Below are positions 9,882-21,166 of a stretch of 64,000 nucleotides of DNA, in pieces. Origin of the DNA: Eleusine coracana subsp. coracana (Eukaryota > Streptophyta > Magnoliopsida > Poales > Poaceae); NCBI GenBank assembly GCA_032690845.1, contig CM064429.1:16834569-16898568 (forward strand), read 5' to 3'. Every line of letters starts with the position of its first letter. Positions within the stretch are counted from its first letter, which is position 1. A program made the translations under genes and the position numbers. A model generated the notes under the pieces. It searched no databases, was not told the DNA's origin, and saw only the letters and a list, made by a program, of their open reading frames with translations.

Positions 9882-11470
9882 AGTGCCTAGGAGTTGGCAC
9901 GTGTATCGGTTTCCCGGTTTGCGTTTTCTTTTATCTTTTGCAGTCTTTTTCTTTATTTACTTATATATGTGTGAGCGGGTTGGGAAACCATGTATCGGGT
10001 GTGTTTACTTTCATGCAAGTGTGTTAGTAGTAGTTTTATTTTCATGCAAGTGTGTTAGTAGTAGTTTTATTTTCATGCAAGTGTGTTAGTAGTAGTTTTA
10101 TTTTCATGCAAGTGTGTGCAAAAATCATCACCATGTATTCAAGTTTCGATCTTAATATAATGGTGGCGGTTATGCTCTTTTAGGAAAATTGAATTATTTA
10201 TTCTTTTTTTAAAAGTGTTGATGAAGATCAAATAGTATTGAGCATTGAATAAAATTTCAAACTTACACTTAATGATTATTCGGCAAATATGTCTTATGTG
10301 GAGCAATTTTGTGTACCCATGTGCTTCATTTGTGTTGTCTAGTTTGTAATGATAACTCAGTACTAATCTTTTCAAAAATAAATTTTCATGTTGTGAACTT
10401 TAGAATTTATTGTTTTCAAAGATCCTTACCTACCAATGCCATATTTTGAGCAATACTCATGAACCTTTGATATGTAGATAAACATTAAATTAATGGTTGA
10501 GTTCGGTTAGGATTTAATTCTTTTTGGCATGAACTTTATTAAGATGGTAATTCTTTGTGTATCTTGTTCTAGCCTTGAAATTACTCATGCAAAAATCCAA
10601 TTCTGCTGAGTACACTACCATAAACCCAAAACATCTTGTTGAGTATCATTCCTTGACCACGTCCTATATTTTTGGCTATGTTTAATTCTTGAATAAATGT
10701 TACAGCCAGACAAATCAAAATACCAACAAATATTGGAATTTGGGTTGAGAGCCGATCGGCGCACCCTGAGCCGATCGACGCAGCAGAAATTGTGGTGAAA
10801 AAAAATTGCTCTGCTGTTTGCTAAGGGACTAGCAAAATTTTAAGTGTGGGGGGATGGTATATGACATGCTTATTCTCGAAATTCATTCTAATATAGCCAT
10901 GAATCATTCCAACCATGTGCAATCTTCCCTGATCAAATTTTTGCTATGCACATGTCCACATATCCAAAGTGTGAGTCCTTTCTTAAATTTTTCTTTCTTA
11001 ATTGCCATCTTGATAAGTTTCTATAATTCCAACGAAGAATAATCTCCTAGCTTTACAATATATTATTGATTTATGTTTGCAATCCTTGAATTACCTCACC
11101 TAGCTACTCATATAAGCCTTACACTAATATTATTTGATCATTATGATGTAGAATATAGGTTGAGTGATTTGAAAGATGAGTTGTTGCCTTGGATTATTTG
11201 GAAGATAGATTCTCTATGTTCACAACAATCTTTTAAGTGATTTTCATGTGTGGAAAAGTTATAATCTATGAGTTGGACATGATCTTTTGCTTTGAGGAGA
11301 ACTTTAAGCTGATGTCCATATTTGATCTATTTTGCTGAATACCAATATGAAATATACCACAATAGAACAATGCTCAACATTTGCTGATTTGAGATATGTT
11401 TTATGATAGAAAGAGTATGTTTTTCGATTTTTCTTTCTTTTACTTTACTCGGGACGAGCAAAGGTTTAAG
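9882..11470 (+). other. 3' non-coding interior of the element
   Basis: AT-rich spacer between the ORF1-like gene and the polypurine tract. It contains a 31-bp tandem repeat, a palindrome pair (10749/10768) and a polypurine-like TAAGTGTGGGGGG near 10840. No coding frame can be supported. Confidence 0.6.
10009..10116. repeat. 31-bp tandem repeat, about 3.5 units
   Basis: The unit starts TTTCATGCAAGTGTG and ends AGTAGTAGTTTTAT. It begins at 10009, 10040 and 10071, with a partial fourth unit from 10102. The full units look identical. There are no unique spacers between units, so it is a minisatellite and not a CRISPR-like array. Confidence 0.9.
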
Positions 11471-11481
11471 TATGGGGGAAC
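11471..11481 (+). other. Polypurine tract
   Basis: TATGGGGGAAC lies immediately before the LTR start TGTTGGCAC. This is where a retrotransposon's plus-strand primer should be, and it shows that the LTR to its right is a 3' LTR of a plus-strand element. Confidence 0.7.
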
Positions 11482-13115
11482 TGTTGGCACTTCCCAAGTG
11501 CCCCTTTTATTTATGAATATTACCCCAATTAGAGCATAATTGATACTAATTTAAGTCATTTACCTGTGATATTGTCTATACATTTGTATATGCATTGTTT
11601 TAGAGCTTTATTGCAGAAACAGGTAAAATTGATGATTAATGCGATGATGGAGAGGACAGGAGTCCAGAACCGACGAAAAGCACTGAAGAAGCCCAGTGCG
11701 CCGATCGGCGCAGTCCATGAGCCGATCGGCGCAGGGGTGTTTTGGCCCACAGAAGTGACCGAGGCCCATTCCACATGTTTATCGAAGTTTATCTGCGCAA
11801 GACACTTGAAGATATTTGTCTAGAAGATTTATGGAACTTCAAGAAGATTTACGGAACTTTAAGATCTCAACGTGCAGTACAAGACTTTATCTCGAAGGAA
11901 AAGGCCCACATGGCAGCTGTGGAAGACAGAGGAACCGACTCGGAGAAGAAATTAGAGAAGACACGGCTTGTGCCGATCGGCGCAATCTTGAGCCGATCGG
12001 CGCAACCGCCTTATTTGCTAGAAACCGAGTCCTTTATGAGTAGAACCCATATAAATACTTGTAAACCCTCGCCGCAGAGAGAGGAGGTGACGGAGGGACA
12101 CCAGATCCATGAGTTAGAGCCACCGGGGCTTGCCTCGTTAGAATAGATCTCTAGTTGAGTTTCAAGAACCATTGGAGTTAAGAGTTGATCCATCAAGGTA
12201 GGCCATCTCGACGGGGATGAATCTTACTCTATGTATCTCAAGGATGATTGAATATGTTGATGATGGTTTTGGTGATTTGTCTATCTTGATTCTATAATCA
12301 TGCATGTGATTATTCCAATTGCTTAGTTCTAGGCTAAGTAAGTAGATATTATCTTAATCATGGTGATTAGGATAGTATTCAGACATTGTATTGATTATGG
12401 TTGCTTGATGATGCTAATAGTGTGGTTTAGCGGTAACAGCACTAAGCCTGCGCAGCACTATTGGATAGTTGAGTAGGATAAGATACTCGCGCGATTAAGG
12501 GTTTCCTCCCCGCTGCGATAAATTGGGAGCCGCTCGGAAAGCAGGGTGGTCTTACTCATTATAGGTTTTTATTGATCCATATAATTACCCATTATGATGC
12601 TATTCAATTAGACTTTCTTGTTACGATCTCACTAGTAGATATCTGGCTACTCACTTATCAACATAGGTTTACAAGATCTGGCACACTTTGGCTCAGATTC
12701 ACTGGTGTGCTGATCGGCTCAACTCCTGCGCCGATCGGCGCAACAACCTTGGCTTAGATTCACCAGTGTGCCAACCGGCTCGACTCCTGTGCCGATCGGC
12801 GCAACCACAAATTTAATAGATCTTGCGCACTTCGACTTAGTTTCACCAGTGTGCCGATCGGCTCGACTCCTGCGCTGATCGACGCAACGACAGATTTACT
12901 GTCTGGCGCACCTTTGCGCTGGCCAGTCTTCCTCTCATGCAACCTGATCTTGACAGTAGACTTGACTAGATCTTTTATTATTAACTTTGTTTAATAAATC
13001 CCTAAGGTCCCAGTAGATTCGATAAACCTTGGAATACTCAATTCAAGAGAAAAAGTGATACAATCGTACACCATCCTCTTGCGGTATATAAGTGGGTGCG
13101 TAGATACGACCAACA
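11482..13115 (+). repeat. 3' LTR (LTR A) of the Athila-like element
   Basis: It runs from TGTTGGCACTTCCC, just after the polypurine tract, to ACGACCAACA, giving TG...CA ends and 1634 bp. It holds a TATA box at 12050-12057 with palindrome pairs upstream (11698/11719 and 11970/11990) and three more pairs downstream (12707/12728, 12768/12789, 12851/12872). Its last 100 bases closely match the end of LTR B (GATTCGATAA, CCTTGGAATACTC, CTCTTGCGGTATATAAGTGG). No matching 5' LTR is present in the window, so the element is truncated on its left. Confidence 0.75.
12050..12057 (+). promoter_or_regulatory. TATA box of LTR A
   Basis: TATAAATA on the plus strand within the LTR. The nearest palindrome pair ends about 47 bases upstream. 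Confidence 0.5.
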
Positions 13116-14721
13116 GCCTCCCCTTATAGCGTTGAAAATCATAACCTGCAATCGCCTGCTTGCTGTCCTGTCTGTCGAAGAAACATTGAGCGCCTGTACC
13201 TAGACAGAGATCGTGCTTACAGACATTAAAGAGATGTGGACCGCAGAATCCAGGATACAATCGAGATGAACGAAGCGGACTACACTTTTCTCATAAGGAG
13301 TATAAGACGAATTTTCTGAGTCTTGAACAGGCATGGTCTGCATGATTAGTGTGTTGAGTTTCTTCTCTTGCAATGAGGACATTGCAAATTTTGAGTGTGG
13401 GGGAAGGGCTTTGCCATTAGTCATAGTTTTTAAGTGTTTTTGAGTCTAGTTTCTCATTTGTTTTTCTTAATGAGTGTTTATTTAAGTTTGTTTGTTTTTC
13501 TTAATGAGTGTTTATTTAAGTTTGTGTGTGTGCTTAAGAGAGTCACGAGTTATGTTGAGAGTTGCTTCAAGGTGTTTTATGTAGTTTTAATTATTGCATT
13601 GTCTTTAATAAAGTTAGTGTCGACTGTCAAATTGAAAGTGCCCCATGCTATTTATCTTGTCTTTCTGATGATCGATTGGTTGATTACTTGAATTTATTGG
13701 TTACCACTTAACTTTTAAGCTTTATATTTGTGAAAAATTCTTTTGACTCATCATAAGCTAAAGCAAAAGCAAGGTCTAAATATGCCTACATAGCCGAGTG
13801 AATGAGAGCAAGCTACACATTTGAACTAAGTGGATTGTAAAGAACTTTGTCAACTTTTTGCTCATGATTTCGACCAAGTTAGGAAAGGATGATCTATTTT
13901 GTTTATCTCTGTATTTCTAGCCATTCTTATCCATTTAAATTCCTTGCTATCATGAAAACCATACATCTTTGTTTCTCCCTCCTCCTTGATACAACCTATA
14001 TTCTCAATAAAAGGAAATTCAGAAAATTTCCGCTGCTGATACAAGACAGAAATTGCTGATCATATCGGGAATAAAAAAAAGTGAAAGAAAAGAAAACATA
14101 GACTGCGCCGACCGGCGCTGTTGCAAAAGAAAGAAAAAAAAAGAGGTTATTATAAAAAAAGGAGGTAAAGAAAAAAAAATGTATATTCCCTGAGAGGCAG
14201 TAAGGTCATCAAAGAAAGTAGATTTCTGATTATTTCTCATTATTTGCTATTGTTCTCATTGAAATTTTTTAGATCTTCTACATTCCTCTTCTCCATTAAA
14301 AGTTCTTTTCCAAGAAAATTCTTTCTTCATAGGCATGATTGAGCACATTGTTGACATGGTTAATCTTATGGTTTAATTTAGTTATATAGCCCTCCGAAAT
14401 CCACATGCAATCCTTGATTAGATAGGAGAGGGAAGGAAATAACCTTGAGAGACCTAGAGAGGACCAACTGCTTGATGTTTGATGCTGAAAGATGAGTTGA
14501 GGAGAACTAAAATTGTTTTTGAAAAAGTTTTGTGGTAATTTAATTAAGTTCAAGTATGATATGCCGATTGGCTAAAAGGAGATGAGAGAAAATCTTTATG
14601 GTGGGATAATGAGTAAAAATGATGATTGAGATTGATTGCATGAGAGATGGTGTGAAAATTCTTATTACATATTTGATTTTGTATTGCTCCAGGACTAGCA
14701 ATGATTTGAGTGTGGGGGAAC
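13116..14721 (+). other. 3' interior remnant of a second Athila-like element
   Basis: This is non-coding sequence with the phrase AATTTTGAGTGTGGGGGAAG near 13388 and a true polypurine tract (GAGTGTGGGGGAAC) just before LTR B. One palindrome is at 14105. It starts abruptly at the end of LTR A with no primer-binding site, so LTR A does not appear to be its 5' LTR. Short frames here have no domain. Confidence 0.5.
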
Positions 14722-15759
14722 TATCGGTGGTTTCTAGACGCCCATTTTATCTACCAAAAAGGGATGTTTTGCGTCTTAATTTGGTGGTTTGGACTAGCAA
14801 TTAACCCCATATTTGCATATATTTGTAGTTGTTCTGTTTTCGATGTAATCGCAGAAAACAGGTGTAAAACAGGGTAATTATGGATAAAGAACTAAAGAGT
14901 GATGAAGATGGGCCAGATGCAGAGCCGCGCCGATCGGCACGGGCCTGTGCCGATCGGCGCAACTGGAGAAGATGTCAAAAACACGATCCGGTCCAGGAAA
15001 GACGAAGGCCTAGCCCAGTATGAGTTAGAGTTGGTGGAAGTTGACCTAATCCCGTCGAGTATAAAAGAAAGATAATTATCAAGAGCCAAGGGAGAACCAG
15101 AGAGAGATGGCGATCGCGAGAATCAATTATTAGAACTAGGGTTCCAGGATATTGGCTTGCGCCGATCGGCTCGTGCGCGTTCCAGCACTATTACTCACCC
15201 CTCTGCTATGTCTAGCGAAAGGATGAGTGAGTAGTCTCATATTCTCTTCTCCGGTGCGGGAATCTGTTCATGTAACTCTCATACTTGTTGATACTCTCTC
15301 GACGAATTTAATCTATGTGATGAACTTTATTGCACATCTATCTATCCCTTTCATTAGTGTATCGGCCAATACACTTTTGCCCATTACATAGTGCAAGAAA
15401 CCAGTGGGGAGCTAATAACCTCTGTAGTGATAACCGGGGTGAACGAAACCACCATGTCTTGTAGAATATTAGAGTCATCATTCAAGTTGATAAGAATAAG
15501 GTTGCATGCTAGTGAACCAATCCTAAGGAGAGAATCCTTCATCATCATGTTACCTCTTCAATAACATTCACCTTCCACTTTCTCACCGTCATCATTCACA
15601 TGAACCAAACCATTGCAATTTGTTAGTAACCCTTTAATAGTATTAGTTCCGCTCGTTCCCTGTGGATTCGATAACCTTGGAATACTCTGAGGGAAAAAGA
15701 GCTATAACTGTACACCGTCCTCTTGCGGTATATAAGTGGGTGCGTAATTACGACCAACA
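14722..15759 (+). repeat. 3' LTR (LTR B) of a related element
   Basis: It follows a polypurine tract and ends ACGACCAACA like LTR A, but it is only 1038 bp and starts TATCGGTGG, so the usual TG is altered. It has a TATA box at 15060 and a palindrome pair at 14927/14947 about 100 bases upstream, plus a single palindrome at 15159. The 5' half is clearly diverged from LTR A, so this is a different subfamily. It ends directly against gypsy polymerase sequence at 15760. Confidence 0.65.
15060..15067 (+). promoter_or_regulatory. TATA box of LTR B
   Basis: TATAAAAG on the plus strand, about 100 bases downstream of a palindrome pair. Confidence 0.5.
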
Positions 15760-16819
15760 CCTATGCATTCCAGTTGGCTCCGTTCGTCTTTTGTTGTTGC
15801 AGGAGGCGCATGGAGGTGGATTGATGGGTCATTTTGGTGCTAAGAAGACGGAGAATATTTTGGCCACACACTTCTTTTAGCCAAGGATGAGGAAAGACGT
15901 TGAGCATTTTATTGCTCGCTGCACTACATGTCAAAAAGCTAAGTCTCGCTTGAATCCACATAGTTTATACGTGCCACTTCCTGTTCCTTCTATTCCTTGG
16001 GCGGATATTTCTATGGACTTTGTTTTAGGACTGCCTAGGACTAAGAGGGGGAGTGATAGCATTTTTGTCGTTGTGGATCTTTTTTCTAAGATGGCACACT
16101 TTATACCATGTCATAAAACTGATAATGCTAGTTATATTGCTGACCTCTTTTTCAAAGAAATTGTACGTTTGCATGGTATGTCTTCTACTATTATTTCAGA
16201 TCGTGATGCAAAATTCTTGAGTCATTTTTGGCACACGCTTCGGAATAAGTTGGGTACAAATTTGCTATTTTCTACAACTTGTCATCCACAAACTGATGTA
16301 CAAACTGAGGTTGTGAACCGCACTTTGGGCACTATGTTAAGAGCTATTTTGAAGAAAAATTTGAAGCAATGGGAAGAATGCTTGCCTCATGTTGAGTTTG
16401 CTTATAATCGGGCAACACATTCTACTACCAAGGTAAGTCCCTTCAAGGTAGTGTATGATTTTGATCCCCGTACTCCACTTGATATACTTCCTCTACCTAT
16501 TAATGAGAGAGTTCATGTTGATGCTAAGGAGCGTGCTGAATTTATTTTGCAAATGCATGAGACCACTAGACTTAGCATTGAAAAGATGAATAAAAAGTAT
16601 AAAATTGCTGGTAGTAAAGATAGAAAGGAAGTAAAGCTTGATGTAGGAGATTTAGTGTGGTTACACTTGAGGAAGGATAGATTTATAGAATTCAGAAAGT
16701 CTAAATTAATGCCTAGAGATGATGGTCCATTCAAAATAATGGAAAAGATTAATGATAATGCATACAAACTTGAGTTGCCTCCCGAGTTCGGGGTTAGTCC
16801 TACTTTTAACATGATTTGA
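15760..16819 (+). pseudogene. Gypsy integrase (5'-truncated, one nonsense codon)
   Basis: The frame begins abruptly within the linker before integrase. The zinc-binding part shows H...H (EAHGGGLMGHFG) and CTTC. The catalytic core shows the three acidic residues in SMDFVLGLP, IISDRDAKF and QTEVVNRTLG. A GPY/F-type module follows (GDLVWLHLRKDRF, DDGPFKI). Integrase inserts the retrotransposon cDNA into host DNA. A TAG at 15878-15880 interrupts the zinc domain where most relatives have Trp, and the usual TDGQTE reads TDVQTE. The frame is lost again at 16817 just before the C-terminal tail. Reverse transcriptase and RNase H are missing because LTR B abuts the frame at 15759/15760. Confidence 0.85.
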
Positions 16820-17199
16820 AACCATACTTGGGAGAAGAGGATAAGCTTGAGTCGAGGACGACTCCACTTCAAGAGGGGGAGGATGATGAGGACATCACTC
16901 CTATGAATACACACAACACTCCTCCAATTCTGGACTTGCAAGGTCCAATGACTAGAGCTCGTGCACGATGACTAAATTTAGAGGTGAGCTCGTTCCTACG
17001 TTCTTTGCTATATGTTAGTTTTGAGAATGGTTTGCTACCTAATGATTATTTTATGATTAGGAACCATGGAGAGGACCAGGAGATGATAGGAGAAGGAGTT
17101 GGGAACGTGGAGGACCAGCAAGGGATTGGAAGCCAAGGTGGAGGCCCAATCAAAACCGACTTCGAATCTGTTTCGGGGCCCAGGACTAGTCTGCATTAA
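16820..17199 (+). pseudogene. Integrase C-terminal tail reaching into the 3' LTR
   Basis: After the frameshift near 16819, one frame reads the tail common to this gypsy group (ESRTTPLQEGEDDED, LQGPMTRARAR). A frame ending at 17199 carries FENGLLPNDYFMIRNHG and GPIKTDFESVSGPRTSLH. From 16884 onward this is inside the LTR, so the polymerase gene ended about 310 bases within the LTR. The same tail occurs in both LTRs of the 46.5-50.8 kb element. One stop (TGA near 16971) breaks it here. Confidence 0.6.
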
Positions 17200-17807
17200 A
17201 ACGGTCGCCCAGGACGCATACAAACTCGAATTTGGACGTTCTACATATGCACGGAAAGATAAGGAGAAGATCTTTCCAATGCCGCTGGGTTCATGTCAAA
17301 ATTTATCCGGAGTCATCAGGAATTGTCGAAACAAGAGAGGGTCCAGAATCTATGTCGTTGCTGCGTTGCCTATTTTTGGCCTTTGGGCTTTGTATCTAGT
17401 TGAGCCCAATTAGGAGCGCGTCCAGATTGTCTTGCATGACCCTAGGGTCTTCATATATAGCTGCCACCGCACCATTAGAGTTTGGGTTTTGCTTAGATCA
17501 ATTCTGTTCATAAATAGTGTCACCGTTCGTTGGTTTGTGAGACCCCAACTTCGTGAGTTTAATCATACATCTGCAATTGTGTTGCATTCTTCGTTGTTCT
17601 TGCTTGTGTTCTTGATTCGCAGTCAGGGATTAGCCTTCTCAGCGAGGTCAATCGTCCTTGGACGGTTGATAACCAGAGGAGACGTTGTCCTGTGATTGCG
17701 GGGTTCTGAATGTGTTGTTTAGAAGCCAGATCGATTTGTGTTTTGCCTCCGCCCAAATCAAGATTTATCAGAACCTTTCAGAAGATCGGGAACCCTTGTT
17801 CACAGCA
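16884..17807 (+). repeat. 3' LTR of the gypsy element
   Basis: The start TGATGAGGACATC follows a purine-rich CAAGAGGGGGAGGA. The end ...CCCTTGTTCACAGCA corresponds to the ...TTGTTCACATCA end of the 900-bp LTRs at 46493 and 49890. It is 924 bp, with a TATATAG at 17454. No 5' LTR exists in the window. Confidence 0.75.
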
Positions 17808-18129
17808 CACCGAAACCATAATGACATCGTTCTCCATTTGTCTCCTATACCTGTGCACGTCACTGCATCTCTGACCATTCAAATTGGGCATATGACCTGC
17901 GCCAGAGCATGGTTATGGCGTGGCAGCGTACCTGAAAGCTTACCCAAGAAGCCAACCTGAGCGATGCTCCCTACTGCTAGCCTTCTCGACAAGTCTCGAC
18001 TGACCCAATTTTGGTCTATAAAAGGACCCTAGCCTCACCCAACCGTTCATCATTCCCCTCAACCATCACTTGCGAACAAAACCATTATCCCATTCCATTG
18101 GCTAGACTAAACCTATCCCCACCTTATCC
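17808..18129 (+). other. Upstream region with TATA box at 18017
   Basis: TATAAAAG at 18017-18024 lies 106 bases before the ATG of the next pseudogene and is followed by a C/T-rich leader (ATTCCCCTCAACCATCACTTG). It looks like the promoter of the gene copy to its right. Confidence 0.45.
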
Positions 18130-19037
18130 ATGGAAGACATCACCTGGACCACCAGCTACTGCTTAGAAGAGCTTGGCTTTCCCAAAATCCTACTCGCCAC
18201 CACAACCAAACTCGACATCCTAGAGCGCCTGAGTATGTAAGACGAGAGTATGAAGAGTCCGGCACCGAGCGTTACACCATCACCGTCCAAATCGCCGCCA
18301 GCCCAGAAGCTCCCAGCCTAAAACCATGGAGAGTGACGACTATTGGGTTCCACTTTTCAGACACCTACCAGTTAGTCACTCATAAGGCTCTGCGTTATCT
18401 ATGCCAGTTGCTCGAGAAGCCCATCAATCGCACTAGCATGTGATACTTCCCACCTTTAGATAATGATCGACCTATCTGGAAAGCCCGCATCGATAGCTTG
18501 GAAAGACAAGATGGAGACCCTATTGTTGTCACCACAACGCGGTACCTCCTTGCTCTTGACGAGTTATTTGACCAGCAAGGAGAACAACTGCAAGCCTGCA
18601 TCCAACGAGCCGAAGAAGCTGAAGAGCAGCACAAAAGATAGCAAGTCGACCTTGCAGAAGCAGAAGCTCAAGCAGCAGAAGCTCACCATCGCGCTACCAT
18701 GGCCGAAGCAGCCATGAGAAGCATAGAGAATCGCCACACCCGCGCCCTCAACCATGTCTACCTCTCCGGTCGTGCAGCCTATAAGACCCTGCACATCACC
18801 GGAGAAGAGAAAGACACAATCCTTGAAGGGATCCCCGTCAGCTCCTTCCTCACCATGAAGCAACGATTTCTAGTTAGCCCCTTGTCAATTGAAGCCAAAA
18901 GAGAGGAACCTTTCCAAAACCCTCTCGATGAAGCAACTTTCGAGTCAATCCCCTTGACTCAGCCAGTCCCCAAGGAAGAAGGAACTTCCACTCCGCACCA
19001 TTCATCGACCGAGAAGCTTGAGGACACCGTCGAGTGA
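18130..19037 (+). pseudogene. Unnamed grass family pseudogene, copy 1
   Basis: The ATG at 18130 opens MEDITWTTSYCLEELGF, but a TAA at 18238 stops it. In other frames follow ERYTITVQIAASPEAPS, DTYQLVTHKALRYLCQ, RPIWKARIDSLER, VVTTTRYLLALDELFDQQ and a Glu/Ala/Gln-rich helix with coiled-coil character. The last frame (from 18699) ends at 19037 with SIENRHTRALNHVYLSG and an acidic tail. I recognise the DTYQLxxxKALRxLCQ...ALDExxDQQ pattern as a recurrent hypothetical protein of grass genomes, often found near transposons. I know of no function. At least two frameshifts and two stops are present. The second copy lies 1.5 kb downstream. Confidence 0.55.
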
Positions 19038-19670
19038 AGCTCGACAAGAACCGATAGCACTGTCATGGGAACAAAGCCGTCTTGGTCCGAATTTAGTAGT
19101 GCTAGCACCGTGAACCATGCACCCCTAGTCACACCAAACAAATAGTATCCGACCCATTTAGTGTAGACTTGTTTGCACTCAGTGCATGTTGCCATTAGTA
19201 CTCCGCCTAGTACGTCTAAGTGTGTGATTCAACCATGCTTGTGTGAATCCTTGTTTGATCATTTGGATTTTTGATTGAGTGATGTTGTGTGCTTAGACCA
19301 ACAAAGAACATGAATGCAACTGGAAGTCGCAAAATAGTTGCGGACTCTAAATAAGTAAATAACATACAAGAATAAAGAAAAGCATATCTAGAAACTACTT
19401 TTAGTCTCGTATCTTGTATTTCCCCAGATTCTGGCAAACTTTGGACACACCTCCTTCACCAGAAGCATTAAAGCCACACTCCCTTCTTTTCCCAGCCATC
19501 CTTTGATAATGTATTGCCCAACCCCACGACATGTTTTATCACAGCCTTGATTCCCTTTATGCCGTCAAAAACACCAAAAGTTGCACGCCTCCTTTCAACC
19601 CGTCTTTGACCCAGCACCGCCACGTTTCACGGTAAGTCTTACCTTGACAATAAAAAAAAGCAAGATACTC
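19038..19670 (+). other. Spacer between the two pseudogene copies
   Basis: No gene is supported. It resembles a 3' region of copy 1 followed by a promoter-like stretch for copy 2, without a clear TATA box. Confidence 0.4.
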
Positions 19671-20507
19671 ATGGATCCCCACCAAGTTAACACCATTAAC
19701 TCCTCCAACCCAATTACACAAGAATCAATTCAATCCATCGAAGACCAACCTTGGGTTATCACTGATTGCTGACATGAGCCCAGTTTCCTGCAACTCCTTT
19801 ACACCACAATGGTTGTCCTAGGCTTCAAGCTCCATCCCCGATTTGTTGGTAGAGAGCACAACAAATCTTGTACCCTGAGCTGTGTTGTCTCCACTCACAT
19901 TGACACCAGCCCGGACTACCCCACGATACAACCCTTCAGTGTAACCATTGTTGGATCACGCCTCCTAGACACCTACCAACTTGCTGCCCACAAAGCCTTG
20001 AAACACTTATGCCAGCTCTACAAGCCCCCTCTTGCGTACTCAAGCATGAGATACCTCCCCGTCACCAATAAGGACCTACCCCAGTGCAAATCCCGTGTTG
20101 AATCTTTGATAGAATCAAACTCTATTGGACATGACCCTACCCTTGTTACCACCACCAAATATCTCCACATGCTGGACAAACTTTGCGACCAGCAAACCCA
20201 ACACCTTGAAACACGCATGCAACACGACAGAGAAACCGATGCACGCTGCCTAGCCCCACATCTCCAACTTGAAGAAGCCGAAGTCCATGCCACTAAGGCA
20301 GAAAGCAACTTAGCTGCCGCAGTCACAGTCTTGACAACATTAGGGAATCTCACCACCGGCAAATCTCTCTACTAGTCAGTAAAACTTGTCGAGCATATTC
20401 TCCACTGCCTGGCTAATAGCCTTGACCCCTACCAAATCCTATACCAAATATTCTACCAAGAAAGCAACCATACAGATGTAGCCGAACCTAGCGAGTACCA
20501 AACGTAA
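19671..20507 (+). pseudogene. Unnamed grass family pseudogene, copy 2
   Basis: The ATG at 19671 opens MDPHQVNTINSSNPITQ. A single TGA (19770-19772) interrupts the frame before HEPSFLQLLYTTMVVLGF. The frame then stays open to a TAG at 20373 and continues past it to 20507 (VKLVEHILHCLANSLD...). The segments DTYQLAAHKALKHLCQLY, KSRVESLIES, LVTTTKYLHMLDKLCDQQ and a C-terminal helix match copy 1 in order. It is better preserved than copy 1, with only two premature stops noticed. The second stop could be the true end. The function is unknown. The two copies are too diverged for a very recent duplication. Confidence 0.55.
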
Positions 20508-21166
20508 GCGCTAGTGAGTCGCCAGCATACCACATCGAGCAAAAATCCTTAAGTAGGGTAGTACCCTACTAGATTCCTTGACCTCCAGGCAAAATTCTTA
20601 TAAGTAGGGTAGATCCCTCCATACTTACCAAAGATTTCATTAAAAGCCAAATACCTATAAAAAAAAAACCAATCACAATCAGGCCCAGAGCTCTCCCCCG
20701 TTTGAACACAAGCCACTTCTATTCGCCAGCCCAACTTGCCCAATCCCTCTCGCAGGGCAACTTGCTCGTCTTCCTCGTGTCCCGTGAACCCTACCTTTCC
20801 CAACACCTTCCCTGTTGGCACCACCTCTACTCCGTCTAGCCTACCGAATCACCAGCTAGATTCCCTGCCATCCACCATCGCTAGTAAATCCATCACATCC
20901 ATCACCTCGCCAAGGGACAAATTTCCATCTCACACAGCCGCAACAATCTGCTCTAGTCCCTTGTGCGCCTGCATGCATGCCCGTCCTTGTCGGAATCGCC
21001 ATTTTTCCTGCAACTGCACCGCTCATCGTGAGCGACCATAAAAGAGCACCACCACTACCAAACCTCCACCACCAGCCAGATAATACCAACCACTTCTTCC
21101 CTGTAGACATCAATCCCTCATTCTCAGTCGCCGGCAGATTACAGCTTGCATCAAGTAGCAACCACC
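20508..21166. other. No gene supported
   Basis: A GTAGGGTAGT/CCCTAC phrase is repeated twice (20552-20610). Frames on both strands are long by chance in Pro/Ser-rich, C-rich DNA, and none shows a domain. Confidence 0.4.

Larger units (their letters stand above)
6086..15172. repeat. 31 dispersed palindromes, GCGCCGATCGGCGC type
   Basis: I count 31 copies of a 14-base palindrome and close variants (GAGCCGATCGGCTC, GCGCCAATCGGCGC). Starts are 6086, 6106, 6134, 6153, 7397, 7625, 7645, 7788, 7808, 7953, 7973, 8108, 8128, 9596, 9617, 10749, 10768, 11698, 11719, 11970, 11990, 12707, 12728, 12768, 12789, 12851, 12872, 14105, 14927, 14947 and 15159. Fourteen pairs have start-to-start distances of 19-21 bases. 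Copies occur inside coding frames, in spacers and in both LTRs. Confidence 0.9.

Noticed and set aside
10009..10116. CRISPR-like array
   Set aside because: The units are directly contiguous with no unique spacers, and the genome is a plant's.
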